A stretch of 64,000 nucleotides of DNA from Xestospongia muta (GCA_963693285.1 OY848919.1:4808436-4872435), one strand, 5' to 3'. Shown: positions 1 to 13,756, counted from the stretch's first letter. Numbers and translations: made by a program. Notes: generated by a model not told the origin, from the letters alone.

Positions 1-1561
1 GCTTAATTACATGTTGTTAGTTTTATTGTAATCCATTAGTTAAAATTAAATTTGTTCTTTAATGTATTTTGTTTCTATTCAAGTTTCAATTGAGTTTTGT
101 AGATGTAGGCCTACATGATATACAGAAGAATTTCACTAGAGGAGAATTGAATGGAAGGTTCAAAGCATATGCCTATTGTGTCGTTGTTTTAGTATTCACA
201 GTAAACTCTAATAAATTAGAGTTAGTTGTTAGGCTGTTATTGTCATTACTTATAGTCAGTAGTACAATTATGAATAATAAACTAATCATAGTGAAGTGGG
301 TATTACTTGTATGCATGCACGGGAACCACTCAATGGAGAGTTAGTGTTAATAGTATTGTCATCGGATACCATATACTACTAAAAGGAACTACTACTGATA
401 TCTCAGGATGGGTGGAGTCACTATGGTATGGAGATGAGGGTGGGAATGTATCTTGTTATTTCTTAGTTTTATTGTAGTTGGTTACAATCTATTACCCTAA
501 ATTAAGTATTTTAAGTAATTGAAGTAATTAAAGTGTATAATTATTTCATTTGATATCGAATGGATCTTATTATCATTTATTCTTACAATGAATAGCAACA
601 ACAATTGTCATTAACAGTATATCAGCAATTGTGTAATTAATGAACTACCAGTAATACATTCCTGATACTACCTATATCTTGCTGTTATTGATGTTTCCTC
701 TTAGTCCCTATATAGAGAATAGAACTTAGATTAAAAGAGATTTACTGGGAAAATGGCTAGAATGATCTCTGTTTAGTTCTTTGACTAGGAACTTCAGGTG
801 TTCTTCAAATATTGTTTACCTTTTACATAGATGTATGATAACGTCTTTTCCTTTAATGTGGCGATCGTGATTAATAAGATCACTGATGACTACGATTAAC
901 AATAATTTTTTATATACTTATTCCTTCAATACTATGATGTGTGCTTGTTCAGTTACTGTTGTGGATATGATGTTATGTAGAATTGCTTTCTATTATAAGT
1001 GAAGTCAGTGTTGTATACTAATGAATTCTCTGATATCGTTTCCTCATATGACATAACATCTTTATTGCTATGATGATGGATGGTACAGGATCTATGTGTC
1101 TTTACGCAGTGATATTGCATCATTGATCATTTAGCAAGAATTTTTCCGTCTGGAACATACGTTTCATACCAGGTGGTCATTTTGTATTGCATGTTGTACA
1201 CCTGGTAATATTGAGATATGCTATTATTAGAACAGAACAAAATCTACATTAATGTACAGTGAACCAACTCTTTATTAAATGGTATATTATTAAGGCTCTA
1301 TTACTTGTATGTCACCATCAAAATGTTAGCACAGGATTAATTTTGTCTAGAAAATTATTATTCAAAGTTAGAGGTATTCTGACTAAGTTAGAGAAACAAT
1401 GGCAAATAATTTTTGTCTTGTTGACATTTTTCTCAATAATTTGAACCACTTTACTGTCTAAGCATATACCTAGTTTGTTTAGTTTTCACAGTTAAGTGGC
1501 ACAGTAACAACACAGACTATTAGGTCACTCAAATTTGAGGCTATCTGTTTGGGAATTCCCC

Positions 1562-1611
<50 letters not shown>

Positions 1612-2758
1612 TTATCTATCTATCTAGATTGATAGATAGATATAGAAGAACACTTTGTCCTATCACATTACTACTATTAGTATATTGAGCTGTTTGTATT
1701 GACTTAAGAATTGTGTGGAATTGTCACCATCAGAAAATTAAATTGATTTTTGTTAACATTATAATACATGAAACATAGGACTGAGGACAATAGAAGAGCT
1801 ATTTAAAATTTTATACAGCGACGAATATTTTCTATTTTAGTCAAATATACCACATGTGTTATGAGTTGATATAATTCTACCACTAGACATTGTCTTTCCA
1901 CCAACACATTATGACGTCAAGTAATATGAATTTAGATCATTTCATAATACATACAGTACATTATAAAGCATGATTGCCTTTAACTATGTCTATGACAACG
2001 TTTTACCTAATAGCCAACCTCTTCCTGTAAAATAATACTCTTATTGTTCATTGCTTCACTGATATTCCTGTATATATTACCACAATAAATATTTTATATC
2101 ATTGTTGGTTTATAAAATCCCGAGAAATTTAGTGGTAGAGTTCCGTCACAAAGACTTGTTTATACAATAACTAATTTCTGTTATGTCTAGCCAGTATAGA
2201 TACATGTACAGTGTATACTTGTGGTTTACCTAGTGATTGTTACTACCGAAGTTATTAACAATGATATTGATTGTCATGACAAACATCGCAATGTTGAATA
2301 TAGTAGTGAATAAAATTTGTTCTGATTGTCCAGCAAAATTGAACTAACAGATCACATTATTTTTAACCGTATATATACTAAAAATCAGTAAGGCGACATT
2401 TGTGTGCAAAAAATTGTAAAGAGACTACATAATGTTTGTCATATTACAATGGAATATATTTGTAAATCTTTTACAGTTATAGTTTAAATTCAACTTTATA
2501 TATTGCCACATTTGCACTGACTAAATACAAATTTTAAAGCAATTTATTTTTGTCAGAATTAACCCCAAATCAACACATTGTATACCTAATGTACAATACA
2601 TTAGCATATTAATAATAAATTAGAGCTTTTCTATAGTTTTAATTAAGGAGTTATTTACCCTTAAACTCTGCTACTAATTACAATTTTTAAAATGCTTAAA
2701 ACACTTCACCTGTTACCACATACATCTGTTAAATGTAATGTCTCTTTCGTCACTACAG
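1..2758. other. Non-coding stretch, probable first intron of ZMAT2
   Basis: No exon can be supported here. The next feature is an internal ZMAT2 exon that starts with a 3' splice site at 2757-2758 and a split codon, so at least the last part of this stretch should be intron. I looked on the + strand for the N-terminal block typical of ZMAT2 (a basic region around an RRxWDKxEYE-like motif) and did not see it. The open frames present are short and AT-driven. A TCTA microsatellite lies at 1561-1640. Confidence 0.5.
1560..1640. repeat. (TCTA)n microsatellite
   Basis: The stretch is a run of TCTA tetranucleotides with one TTTA interruption. It ends in a short inverted piece (TAGATTGATAGATAGATA) that can fold back on the array. 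It lies in the presumed ZMAT2 intron. Confidence 0.95.
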
Positions 2759-5700
2759 ACAAGTCATCTAGCAAGGCAAAAGTTCAAAGAGAGCTATTAA
2801 AACATCGAGACTATAAGGTCATTATTACTGGTAACATGCAGTACTATAGTATGATGTTATCCTGATCACATACTCTGAGAAAACTATTTACTGGGAAATT
2901 GGAATCTTTTGTAAATGATATCAGTTCTTTATAGTGTATTTTAATATGTGTGATATCATATGTATTGATTGTACATGTAGGAGGATAATACAAATATTCT
3001 CTCTCTCTCTCTCACACACACACACCCACACACACACAGATTGATTTAGACAGCAAATTAGGAAAATCAACAGTCATTTCAAAAGCAACACCACAGTCTC
3101 AATCAGGAGGGTATGTTCCATATACTTTGTAGCTAATAAGGACTTACCTAATGTAGCTAATACTTATAAGTATAGCTTATCATTTATTATAATTTCGACA
3201 CACTACTGCAGATACAAGTTATGCCTTATAGTATTATTATAGTTACACATCTTAAATGACCTTTTAATAGTTCTCTATCATATCATCTCTATTATCTATC
3301 TCTTTGGAGCAAATTACACGTGTCCTTTAATTTACTATGTTCTTATGAGACATTTGTCTGTGTCTAGTAAACTTGTACATAAACAACTAATAATGTCACA
3401 CTGCTGTACATGTATTCTTGTGTTAAGTGTGACCTCTTTTTATAATCTCATACTACTACATGTACTACATGTACACTCTGTTTACATTCAGTCTGATTTG
3501 TGGTTTTTAAATATGCTGACATAAATAATGTGTCAGCAATGCAACATGGGTGTGCTTCATAGCTTGAATGTTCTTTACAAGCCATATTGAACATTTTTAA
3601 AACTGTACTGTTCTTATTAGTAAGACATTTCAACCATTGCTGTTGTAGTTACTAATACATATAAAAAAATTACTTTCTGTGTGGATTCTGTTAGGCCACT
3701 TGCAGCAAAGACGTTGCTATAGTTTTGTGATATTGTTGTCTTGTTTCAAGGAGCTATTTTCTTTTAGTGTGTTACTATAATATTTCAGCAAATCATTGAA
3801 ATATAAGTGTTCATATCACTTACCATCACGTATGTATATATATACATATATACATATATAGTGAGTGTGTATATGTGTTTGAGATATAACATTAAGTCAA
3901 CGGTAAGTCTGAACAGACTATTCATGAGCGTGTATGTATTTTGATTCAAGTTAGCTATTCATAGTTGCTATAGTAAAGCTAACATTAAGAGCTCTATGTC
4001 TTGGAATAGCTTCTTACAAAAGCTTTACACAATGAGGCTCTCAGTGCAATGAGTTGAATAAAGGAAATGTGACAGGTGTCCTTAAGTCAGAGTGGTCTTT
4101 AAATGCTTAATAGGCACTTAGATTCTACTTATAAGTAAATAAGAGTCCAGCAACACAGTCCTTGTATGTGCACAATGCTATTACAAGATGTTCAAGTACT
4201 TTAAGCACTACCAATCTACATTGTATATACATATCTCAATATACAGTAATACTCAAGTGTGACCTTTAGTCACAGATCTATGTCAACTATTAATTAAACC
4301 TCGTTATGTAACAATGGTTTGTGCTGACCACTATCTATTGTTAACTGTTTTCTCCTCCTAGTTACTTCTGCAATGTGTGTGACTGTCTAGTGAAAGACTC
4401 CATCAACTTTCTTGACCACATCAATGGAAGAAAACGTAAGTCTTACTATTTGAGTCTTCGTCAACACTGTCTGTGACCAGAGGGATGGTAGGTTGAGGTG
4501 ATGATGAATAGAGGGTGTATCATTTAGTGTTCAATTAGTGAATGAGTTAACTTTCTTTTCATAGCATTGTTTTAACATCTATGATTATGATATGATTGTT
4601 AGTAATATCAACATAGTGGTTAGGCCTTTATTTAAGTCAAAATTATTATATAATCTTAGATCATGTATCAGTGCTTACTAATTATGTGGTTTTGTCATTA
4701 TAATTTCTACCAGTAGTGTTTTTCCATATCATAATGTTATATATATATATATAGAGGTATATAGGTACTTACCAATTGTGTGATTGTCTATTACTTAAGT
4801 TATGAAGAGTATAATATCCATATCATTTTGTACCAATCATTCTCTCTAACTGTCTTTGTATAATGTGTTAAACTTAGTTGTTGATTCCTTGTTTAGTAGT
4901 GCTTTTTAGTACTGTACGTTTAATGATACCCAAACTATGATTGATTATGTAATCTATTAAAGAAAAGGAAATCAGTAATTATGTGGTACAATAGGTCAAA
5001 GCTGAGGTCATTACCTCCACACTTCAGTTTTGGTCTATCCTTTATCGCTGTTAAGTACATGTACATATGAAGATGTCTACTTGAGAGCTCTCTATGACAA
5101 ACAAATAAGGGAAGCCTTCCATTGACAGAGCAGGAAGAGATATTCATGCACACATCATGCATGTGTCATGCACCTGCTATGTTTTGGTATAACAGCATGG
5201 TACAATAAACCACCCTGTGTTGGACACTTTTGTATTAAGAACAGTTATAGATTACAATATTAATACATGTAATCGACCTCTGAATTAAGAGCACCTCTCT
5301 CTAATCAAGACAACTTTGTTGGATCCTATGATGTCTGGTTTGACTGTACCATTGTACAAAATGATATCGATTTTGTACTTTGTGATCAGCCAGGCTAATT
5401 GTTGACTTGTAATATATATACTGTCTAACAATATATCCAAGGCCTTCCACTTATAACCTACATTGTAGCTACTACACCCTACTATACCATTGGTACTGTA
5501 TATTATTGGTATATACTATTATTATATATTGGCATATATTATGTATTTCATTAAAGTAGTCTAGTTAACAACTAAGTGAAGAGACATGTCTTTATTAATG
5601 ACACATACTCAATGCAGTCATTGTGTTATTGTCACCTATGGAGATACCAACCTCTCTGGAAAGGTTACCTTCTATAGCTAGGCTTTAGAATTACCACAAT

Positions 5701-7686
5701 GGGAGGTGTCACTGTGTTATTATCATAAGCAATAATTATATAGTTTTTTTAAATGCCTTACAGACAATGAAAGAATATCATAGGCAATACCTACTAAAAT
5801 GAAAAAAAAAACTTATTTTTCTCCTAAACAAGAATGATATCAATATAGAAACCATCTTGTCCCATGCTACAAGTATATAATATTAGTTAATTATTATTAG
5901 CAGTATATCATGTATTAACTATGAACATCTCTATATCAAACTTGTTGCTATATACTCTACAATATTAATTGTAATAAGTATTACTGTGATAAGTGTTCTC
6001 AGTTATAGTTCTTGAAAGTAGCTCACATTATGCTCACTACAATGTGTAGCACAATCTCATTATATGAAATGAAAAGGATGGAATAATAACCACTCTATAA
6101 AGAAATACTCTTTTTCATTCTGGTATGGAGCACCATTCATCTTTTATCACCCACCTAGTATTCACATGTTTGTTTTGTGGTCATTTAATTACTAAGTAAG
6201 TCTTATCTAAATGGTGTTAGTTTAGGGGACGGATTTGATGAATGAAGGGAGGTATTGTGTACTGTTAGAAGGCTGGAATAAACAGAATAAAGGAGTTCCT
6301 TGGTGTTTATTGAAAATCAGTTATCATACAGATGATTGTGTAAAAATAAAAACGATTGTGTAATAATCACAAAGGAGGGGTGGGCCATTACTCGTAATTT
6401 GTTATACTTTGATAAAGTCTTTATCAACAAACTAGCTATCATTGATGCATTGTTAATGCATATATATTTGGGATGATATTACTACAATCATATCTATTAT
6501 AAACAATAATAATAGTGTCCTCAAACAAATGTCTATATTTAAATGATTAAGTAATAATTGCACAAAATAAGTCACTTTTGTGTTATATAAAGTAGTTGCT
6601 AGGGATGAAGTCATTTACAAATAATACAAGTCTTATCAGTGATAGTAATGGTTGGTTTCTTTGCCCTGGTTTATCAGATACTTGTTATAGATGAAACGTA
6701 GTTTAACAATGTTCATTTTGATGAAACACTAGATACCTGTCAAACAAAAAATAGCTGCATAACAGTCTAAAATTTAATGTTTTCGCTGAATTGAATTTCA
6801 TTTGGCAAAATTGCAAGGGAAATTCCCTAGGTTCTCCCCCCCTCCCCTCCTCTGTATGAATCCAAGTTTGTGCATTGGCTATGCTATTGTTATTGTTGTA
6901 CATGTGTTGCTAGGTTACCATGAATGTTAATTATTGTTATATATGTGTACACGATGTTTTATGTGTATATTGTTCTCTGTAGATCAACGTAATTTAGGTA
7001 TGTCTATGAAAGTAGAGGCATCAACTTTGGATCAAGTTAAGCAAAGATTCCAAAAAAATAAAGAAAAGTTAACAGAAGAGAAGAAACAATATGGTTGGTC
7101 TATAATTACAGTATGTATAGTCACTAGAGGGTCTCTTGAAATTTTATATGTATATATACATATATCTCTCTAAGTATGTAGCCAACTTGACATGTAAAGG
7201 ACACACTGAATCTAAACTTCCTCTGTAGTTGATGATTACTTGTTGTAGTTCAGTCTTATTTTTAAGCCTCTGCATTGAGGATGTCTGTGTACATACAATA
7301 TGATGTCCACTGTAGAGAGGTTTTGCTGTAAATGTACTGGATTGTGAAGAAATGTAACATGAATTTTAAATCTGACGCCATGTTGATTAACATTGTTTTG
7401 CTGTAATTTTCCATGTAGATTTCCAGGAAAGAATGAAAGAGCTTCAAGAAGAAGTAAGTAGATCAATTTCATTAATTTACTGTCACCTCTCTTTCTCTCT
7501 CTCTCTCTCACTCTCTCTCAGGAGTCAAAAATGAAGGAATATAGACGAGACAAGAGAAAAGAACGCAAGAGAAAAGCAAAAGGACAAGTTGCAGAGGAGG
7601 ACAATGACGATGAAGAAAGTGTTGATCCTGAACTGGCAGCCATGATGGGATTTTCAGGATTTGGTACAAAGAGAACCAAATCATAA
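2759..7686 (+). CDS. ZMAT2: ZMAT2 / Snu23 U4/U6.U5 tri-snRNP zinc-finger protein, 5'-incomplete
   Basis: Six exons join in phase: 2759-2817, 3040-3110, 4362-4435, 6983-7093, 7419-7453 and 7522-7686 (TAA). They encode about 170 residues; vertebrate ZMAT2 is about 199, so roughly the first 35 residues are missing, presumably in exons before the window. The order of blocks matches the family: [10 protein letters not shown], then [10 protein letters not shown], then a matrin-type C2H2 finger [19 protein letters not shown] with the second His in NGRKH, then [18 protein letters not shown], a charged helix with [11 protein letters not shown], a Lys/Arg-rich coiled coil, and the C-terminal [11 protein letters not shown]. 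The family acts in the spliceosomal B complex with the tri-snRNP (Snu23 in yeast). Two introns end in CT or CT/CA microsatellites. A poly(A) signal AATAAA follows at 7772-7777. The identification is strong; the missing 5' end is the only gap. Confidence 0.95.
2998..3037 (+). repeat. CT/CA microsatellite forming the 3' end of a ZMAT2 intron
   Basis: (CT)n followed by (CA)n runs straight into the AG at 3038-3039 that precedes the exon encoding [10 protein letters not shown]. The simple repeat therefore supplies the whole polypyrimidine tract. Confidence 0.85.
4436..6982 (+). other. ZMAT2 intron, no other gene seen
   Basis: This is the longest visible intron of ZMAT2 (GT at 4436, AG at 6981-6982). 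It is AT-rich, with a short (TA)n at 4738-4753. I see no credible coding exon on either strand. Confidence 0.8.
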
Positions 7687-7771
7687 GAACTCATGATAAT
7701 ATGTACACTTTAATAATTAGCATCTTTCTCTTTTCACTTACCGTTATATTAATTAAATTCTAGCATTATGT

Positions 7772-7777
7772 AATAAA
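7772..7777 (+). terminator. Poly(A) signal AATAAA of ZMAT2
   Basis: The canonical hexamer lies 86 bases after the ZMAT2 stop codon and is the first one in the 3' flank. Confidence 0.7.
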
Positions 7778-8189
7778 TCATTACAATAACTGTACTTGAT
7801 ATTTTGTGTTATTAATAATTGGATTATCATTCAACTAGTCCTTCTGTTATCCAATATGCTAATAAAAAGTGGAAATTGGAATTTCCTTGACTGTCTGAAT
7901 ATGCCTGTGCACTTTATTTGTAGATCAAGGAGTTACTACAATTACTACCTATTATGGTAAGTCTCACATGTGTCGTCTGTACAGGAATGTCTTCTGTTAG
8001 TGAAAAAAATGTTGTTGGTCTCACAAGATATTATGTTCCTGTTTGAGAGGAACATCTATTGAATCACATGATTATAAGTATCTATTAAGATAAATTTACA
8101 TGTTTTGTCTAATTATCTTATATGGATGATTAAGGATGGATGTAGAGAGGGTATGTATTTAGCTTAAATATATGGGATAGAAGCTAGAG

Positions 8190-8325
8190 TACTAGACTGA
8201 TGGACGTGTGATACCAATACAGTAAACAGCTGGTGTACTAGACAGATAGACGTGGGATACCAATACAGTAAACAGCTGGTGTACTAGACAGATAGACGTG
8301 GGATACCAATACAGTAAACATTTGT
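8190..8325. repeat. 46-bp tandem repeat, three copies
   Basis: Units begin with TACTAGAC at 8190, 8236 and 8282, an exact 46-bp period. Copies 2 and 3 are almost identical (GACAGATAGACGTGGGATAC). Copy 1 differs at a few sites and copy 3 loses similarity near 8320. Confidence 0.95.
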
Positions 8326-8569
8326 ACGTTTGCTACTAGAAACCTTAACAATGCGATCTAACCTTTATAATACAATGTGAACAACATCTGTTAATAATGC
8401 CTTAGGACGCCCACTTCGTTGACTGCACCTTATTTTAATACTAAATGTAGCGCCTTATAAATAGTAATTTACTATAATTATTACACTACGCTCAAACTAA
8501 ACAATAATTTTACTATTGACAACGTCATAATAATGTCTGAAGCCTATTTTAATAGTCATGCATGTTTAT

Positions 8570-8885
8570 GTGATGATACACAATGTACATACATTGTACA
8601 TGTACATCACATGCTTTGTAGATGTACATTACATGCTTTGTAGATGTACATTACATGCATTGTACCTGTACATTACATGCATTGTACATGTACATTAGAT
8701 ACATTATATATGTACATACATACATTGTACGTGTACATGTACAATATATGTACATGTACATACATACATTGTACGTATACATGTACATACATATATTGTA
8801 CATGTACATACATACATTGTACATATACATATATATATTGTATATATACATACATATTGTACATGTATATGTACATGTGTAGTAT
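8570..8885. repeat. TGTACA/ACATGT palindromic repeat field
   Basis: Dense, irregular repetition of TGTACAT, ACATTACATGC and ATACATA words. TGTACA and ACATGT are their own reverse complements, so both strands read alike and long open frames of Met/Tyr/Thr/Cys/Ile appear in several frames at once. These frames are not genes. The same words recur at 36840-36970. Confidence 0.9.
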
Positions 8886-9098
8886 AATCCTTTTACTAAA
8901 GATGAGCTTCATAGAATGTATAGTGTAAACATATGAACACAAAAGTAAAGATGTTATGATGATAAGTAATATTGATACAACTGTGGTTATATGAATGTTT
9001 TAAGTTTTTGTTTATAGGAATATGTCTTTATCATTGGTAAATAAAGTATAGAAATTACTAGCAGTTTCGTTGATAGAACTCTTGAATAACCTGGTAGT

Positions 9099-9102
<4 letters not shown>

Positions 9103-9132
<30 letters not shown>
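9103..9132. repeat. (GA)n microsatellite
   Basis: About 15 uninterrupted GA dinucleotides in intergenic DNA. Confidence 0.95.
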
Positions 9133-9135
<3 letters not shown>

Positions 9136-12100
9136 ATCAATACCTTTTATTTTACAAACAATAATTCATTTACACATTACACAATAAGGTAAACAAAACA
9201 GGAAAACATTTCCATGTATACAATTCACACTATGCACTCAACTAGGTAATCACTTAACTTAATTGTGAACTGATAATATCAACACACACACATGTATCCT
9301 ATTCAATATAACTACAACTTGACTTGAATGAACGTGGATAAGTCAGATATAGGAATGTCATTTACTGATAATGATAATTTGTTTACTATCAACATATATA
9401 ACACAGATCTTGTTTGATCTATTACAAAAGGTACTGGGAGATCCCAATAAGAGACATTTTCTATACACAGAGTACCTTTATATATGAATACTAACACTTT
9501 ATTGGAAATTAGTATGAATTTGATGGATGATTAAAAGAATGGTTGGATAAATGCATGGGTGGCTAAAAGAATAGATGGTAAATGAATAGATACATGGATG
9601 ATGGATGGATGGACAGATAGATGGATAAAGGACAGTTCCAAACTGTTAGTTACAAAGTGACTTAACATTATATAAAAGATAATAGTTGGACTATTATATC
9701 TTAAAATGACCAAGTGTAGAAGCATCACATCAAAGTTCTGTGGTCCCATATTAAGGAAAGCAAATTATATCTTCTGTCAGCCACAAAACAACTATGATAT
9801 TATTAACAGTTAGTATATTAGTAAATCCACCCACTTTACGAGCCATTTCTATAACATCTAGTGACATCAATTATCTGTTAATTAAATTATAATTTACCTG
9901 ATATGTCTATAAATTAATTTGTTTCCATTAGATAAACTGTAAATTAATCAACCTTTGTCTATAACAAATTCCTTGAATGAGGAGGCTGCCTTTTTGTATA
10001 TATAAGGTCAATCCATAGCTATCAATAATAAGTAAGCATTATACATGTGTGTGTGTCAACTATATGGCCCAATATATTGTGTGTCATAATATATGTATTA
10101 TAGTTACATCTGATAATGTGTATAGGATTAATGTACTACATTGCATGGGCTATGAGATAGATATGATCGTCAGTATTTGATTTAGTGCTGTATCTATTGT
10201 AAACACCTTGTCATACTACAAGTATTTAATAGGAGTATTACAAGTATGATATACAATGATATCTATAGTTGTATTATAACAGAGTCAAAGAGAGTAGAGC
10301 CATGCAAAAGTAAGCCTACACAGGAGTGAAATAAGGACTGGCTTTTTGAGTAAAAGCCATTTCAAAACATTATGTAGAGTAAACAGTCTTTTGTATTATT
10401 AAATTGTGTGTGTGGATCTATCAGACAATACTAAAGTGTATTATATAGGAGGATATGTAAACATGTTTACTGACAAAGTGGTTACTACCTTTATAAAACT
10501 ATTTTTAGTTTTTGTCTCCCTTCCCCTTTGATTGTTGACCAGCCCATGTCTGCAAAAAACCCTTTTTGTAATAGATACCAGAAACCATCCTTAATACAGA
10601 TCCATTTGTTGTGCCTCACTATTTACATACACCAGTATTAACTGGTTATCTGCAATTATAGAGGCCCTGTATCCTCCCTATACACATGACACTTGTTCTA
10701 ATCTCATGCAAATGGCTTAGTGTACTATTCAACCTCTATATTGAAGACACAATAATAAAGTCAGATTCTTTCACTAGACATGGCAGTTAGGAAGGAAGTT
10801 AAAGCACTCTTTTCCTGGTCTATCTGCCCACACACCACACACTGAACCCTCACTATGACATCATGTGAAAAATTATAGAAATATCAAGACATGCTCTCAA
10901 CACTTAATAGGTTACTAAATTTAGTAGTTGACAGGATATTAACTTAGTTTAATCAGACAACTCATGTGATTTACTAATTAATATAGAAAAGGTCTGATGT
11001 TTTGGTGATGTACATCAACAAACATAAACAAATTAGCAAATAATGCATTTCATATAAATTATTTCAATTAAGAGATTCATTTAAAATTAATCAACATTCT
11101 AAACTAGAATTTATTTGAATCTTGTAGTGTGACCTTGGTTGACCTGTAATCTCCATTAAACAAACTGAACTTATCATTGAAATTAGATATTGGCTAATGG
11201 CTCATGAATAACTTTACCTAACAAAAGATGGTTATGTTTTAAGTCATCTAGAATAACATGTACAATAATAAAATTGATATGAATAAACACTAAAATATGA
11301 ACTTAAAATAACATTGGATGTTATACAAGAACTAGACATCGTCCTCGTCTTATCATGACACTGTTCAAATAATTCATTTTTACAATAGGACTGACACCTA
11401 TTTATAATCAGGGTTCATTCACTCATTATAAACAAGAGCAGTGTCCATTTATAACAACCACGATTTCTGATATTGGGTGTAGATGACACTTTGATCATTA
11501 CTTAAGAATTATGAATTCATTTCTAGGTAACCACAACAAATAGTGATGGCAATAAATAGAAACAGAAGGCATAGACTTAAGGTTTTATTATGATAACACT
11601 TCTTGTTAAAAGGGTGGTGTATAAGACATAGATAAATGGAAGTTACTAGTAATGTGGCATCCCATTGTGTGGGAGACATCACCCAATCTCTTATGGGTAA
11701 AAAGATCTGGATCATCTGTGATTTGTTTTAACTAATTTTATGGTATAAAATTAAATAGCACACTAAGACTATGACAATATATTATAAATAAAAGACTTGT
11801 TTGTTCTAAATAGTGAATGTTCAGTGAGACCAAATCCAGATACATAATCAATACAAATTGTGCTAATGAGTGTAAAGTGCTGTGTTATTAGTAATTATTA
11901 TCTTTACAGAGTCAATACTTTCATAGAAAACCACTTATTATCAAAGCATAAACTTTTTTGGTATGACACAGCACCAGTTACAATTACATTAGCAGCAGCC
12001 ATATTACATCTAATTGATGTTTGCATTGATGACTATATGTAAGTCAGGTCAACATTAGTATGCTAGTAAGTACTAGAAGACTTAAGAGTGACTCCTCTTA

Positions 12101-12751
12101 AGTTATTAGTACAACTAAGGGTCTGTGGGTGGAATTAGACACTCTAGACCAGGCCAGGCAAACAAAAGGGAATTTTGGCAGTAAAAGTGAGTGACAACAC
12201 TACATACAAGTGTCATAAGCATATGATAATTACTACAAGCAACATACTGCAAGTTGTCTTGTATTGGTTTTAATATACATGTATGTGAAGTAATATATCA
12301 ACTATATGTGCGTGTATACCGGCTGTTGATAGCCATCCATGTGTACATGTGTGTAGATAATATATATTTAAGTTGCTACTTTATTCTATATTCAATGGTT
12401 TATCTTATAATTTCTTTTATTTGTACATGTAATATTAGATTATTCTAAACCACTTTATGAACATTATTAAAATAGTGAATAGTGTTACAAAGCTCAAAAT
12501 CAAGTGTCTTCAATAGAGGCTGGTCAATGGAAACCAGCTGGACACCACCACAAGTCATTTCCAGGGATTTATGTATATATCGTTCTATTTACTGAAATAT
12601 AACAAAAGTCTGAAGGAATGTGCTTGGTTTGCCATTGAGATCATTATCACTCCATTGGTCCAGCCCTTGATTATATGTAGGTGGTGTATTGGGTGTATCA
12701 AAACCACAAGGACATGTAGTTATCATCAATTCTGTCTAGTGTGGTTTAAAG

Positions 12752-12782
12752 TGGAGCTTTAAATTTCAAATTTAAAGCTCCA
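12752..12782. repeat. 31-bp perfect palindrome
   Basis: The arms TGGAGCTTTAAATTT (12752-12766) and its exact reverse complement (12768-12782) are separated by a single C. No flanking duplication or larger inverted repeat was seen. It could be the scar of an element or a cruciform-prone site. Confidence 0.9.
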
Positions 12783-13187
12783 ATGTGTACACATCATTTC
12801 TTGATGATACTAAAGTTAGATACAACAATACAGTACTTGTAGCAACTGTGACAATATCACAATAAACATGTGTACGAATTATTTAGACACTTAGATTTGC
12901 AGCAAAGAAATTAAAATAGCACAAGATAAGAAATTATTATTCTTTTTGCGACTACTGCTCAAGTATAATTCTTTTAAAGGAATACTCTTACTGTTTTATT
13001 TATTTAAGACTTTAAGAAAGTATCTATTTGTCAGCCCATACTATGTCAGCCCAAGCTATGTTAACCTAGAGAGGAAGGATCTGGAGACAAGTGCATATAG
13101 GAATTGTACAACCTACAAAAATCTTGCAGGCCACAAAACACCTCATGCACTTATGAGCTCCTCCTTTTCTTTTAATGCCTGTTCCAA

Positions 13188-13316
13188 GTTGACGAGCTAG
13201 TAAAATTGTTGAAGCTGGCCGAAACTCTGCTCTTAAAGCAGTACGTGACGCAAGGCAGCGCTATTTAGTAAAAGATGGTCTGTATTTCTATTTAAAAGCT
13301 CATAACCACATCTAAT
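13188..13316 (+). pseudogene. Coding-like fragment of unknown origin
   Basis: A + strand frame is open from just after a TGA near 13188 to a TAA at 13314-13316 and reads RASKIVEAGRNSALKAVRDA followed by RQRYLVKDGLYFYLKAHNH. Its composition (Ala/Arg/Lys/Val-rich, locally higher GC) is unlike the surrounding noise. I do not recognise it. It has no ATG, and no partner exon was found. It could be one exon of an unseen gene or a relic of a mobile element. Confidence 0.25.
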
Positions 13317-13756
13317 GCACATCACAACAGCCATTTTGCATTTTCACTCTCTTAACACATGCTCAGATCTATATATGCTCTACCCACATCCACATTGGTA
13401 CTGTACGAGTTCTATATGTGATTGTCCCCAGGGACTTCCTCTCTTAGCAAAGGGTCGGAAATACCAGAATAATGTTAACCTTTGTAAGTGATTCAGATGA
13501 TTTTAGCAATACAATTGACTTATAAACAACTAATGTGTCTTATTGTTCACAACCCATAGAACTGGTACTCACATTATTCAGCAAATATTACCCATCTACA
13601 CGCACTAATTAACCAATCAGAAGCCAGTATATTATTGGCGTCAAGCTAGAGATGTGTAAACAAAGAGTAACATGATAAGATGCCATGCACAACGCACTCC
13701 CTTACGAAAAGCATCATGAGATGCTTCACTGTACACATTAGTTAAGATCAAAGGGA

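Larger units (their letters stand above)
7790..13756. other. Intergenic region between ZMAT2 and the - strand gene, repeat-rich
   Basis: About 6 kb has no supportable complete gene. It contains a 46-bp tandem triplication (8190-8325), a TGTACA palindrome field (8580-8880), a (GA)n run (9103-9132), a short GGAT-rich minisatellite near 9590-9625, a 31-bp palindrome (12752-12782) and one coding-like fragment (13188-13316). Open frames in the 8.6-8.9 kb field are products of the repeat. Confidence 0.7.

Noticed and set aside
8622..8942. Overlapping frames rich in Met, Tyr, Thr and Cys on both strands
   Set aside because: They are produced by TGTACA/ACATGT palindromic repeats, which keep several frames open at once.
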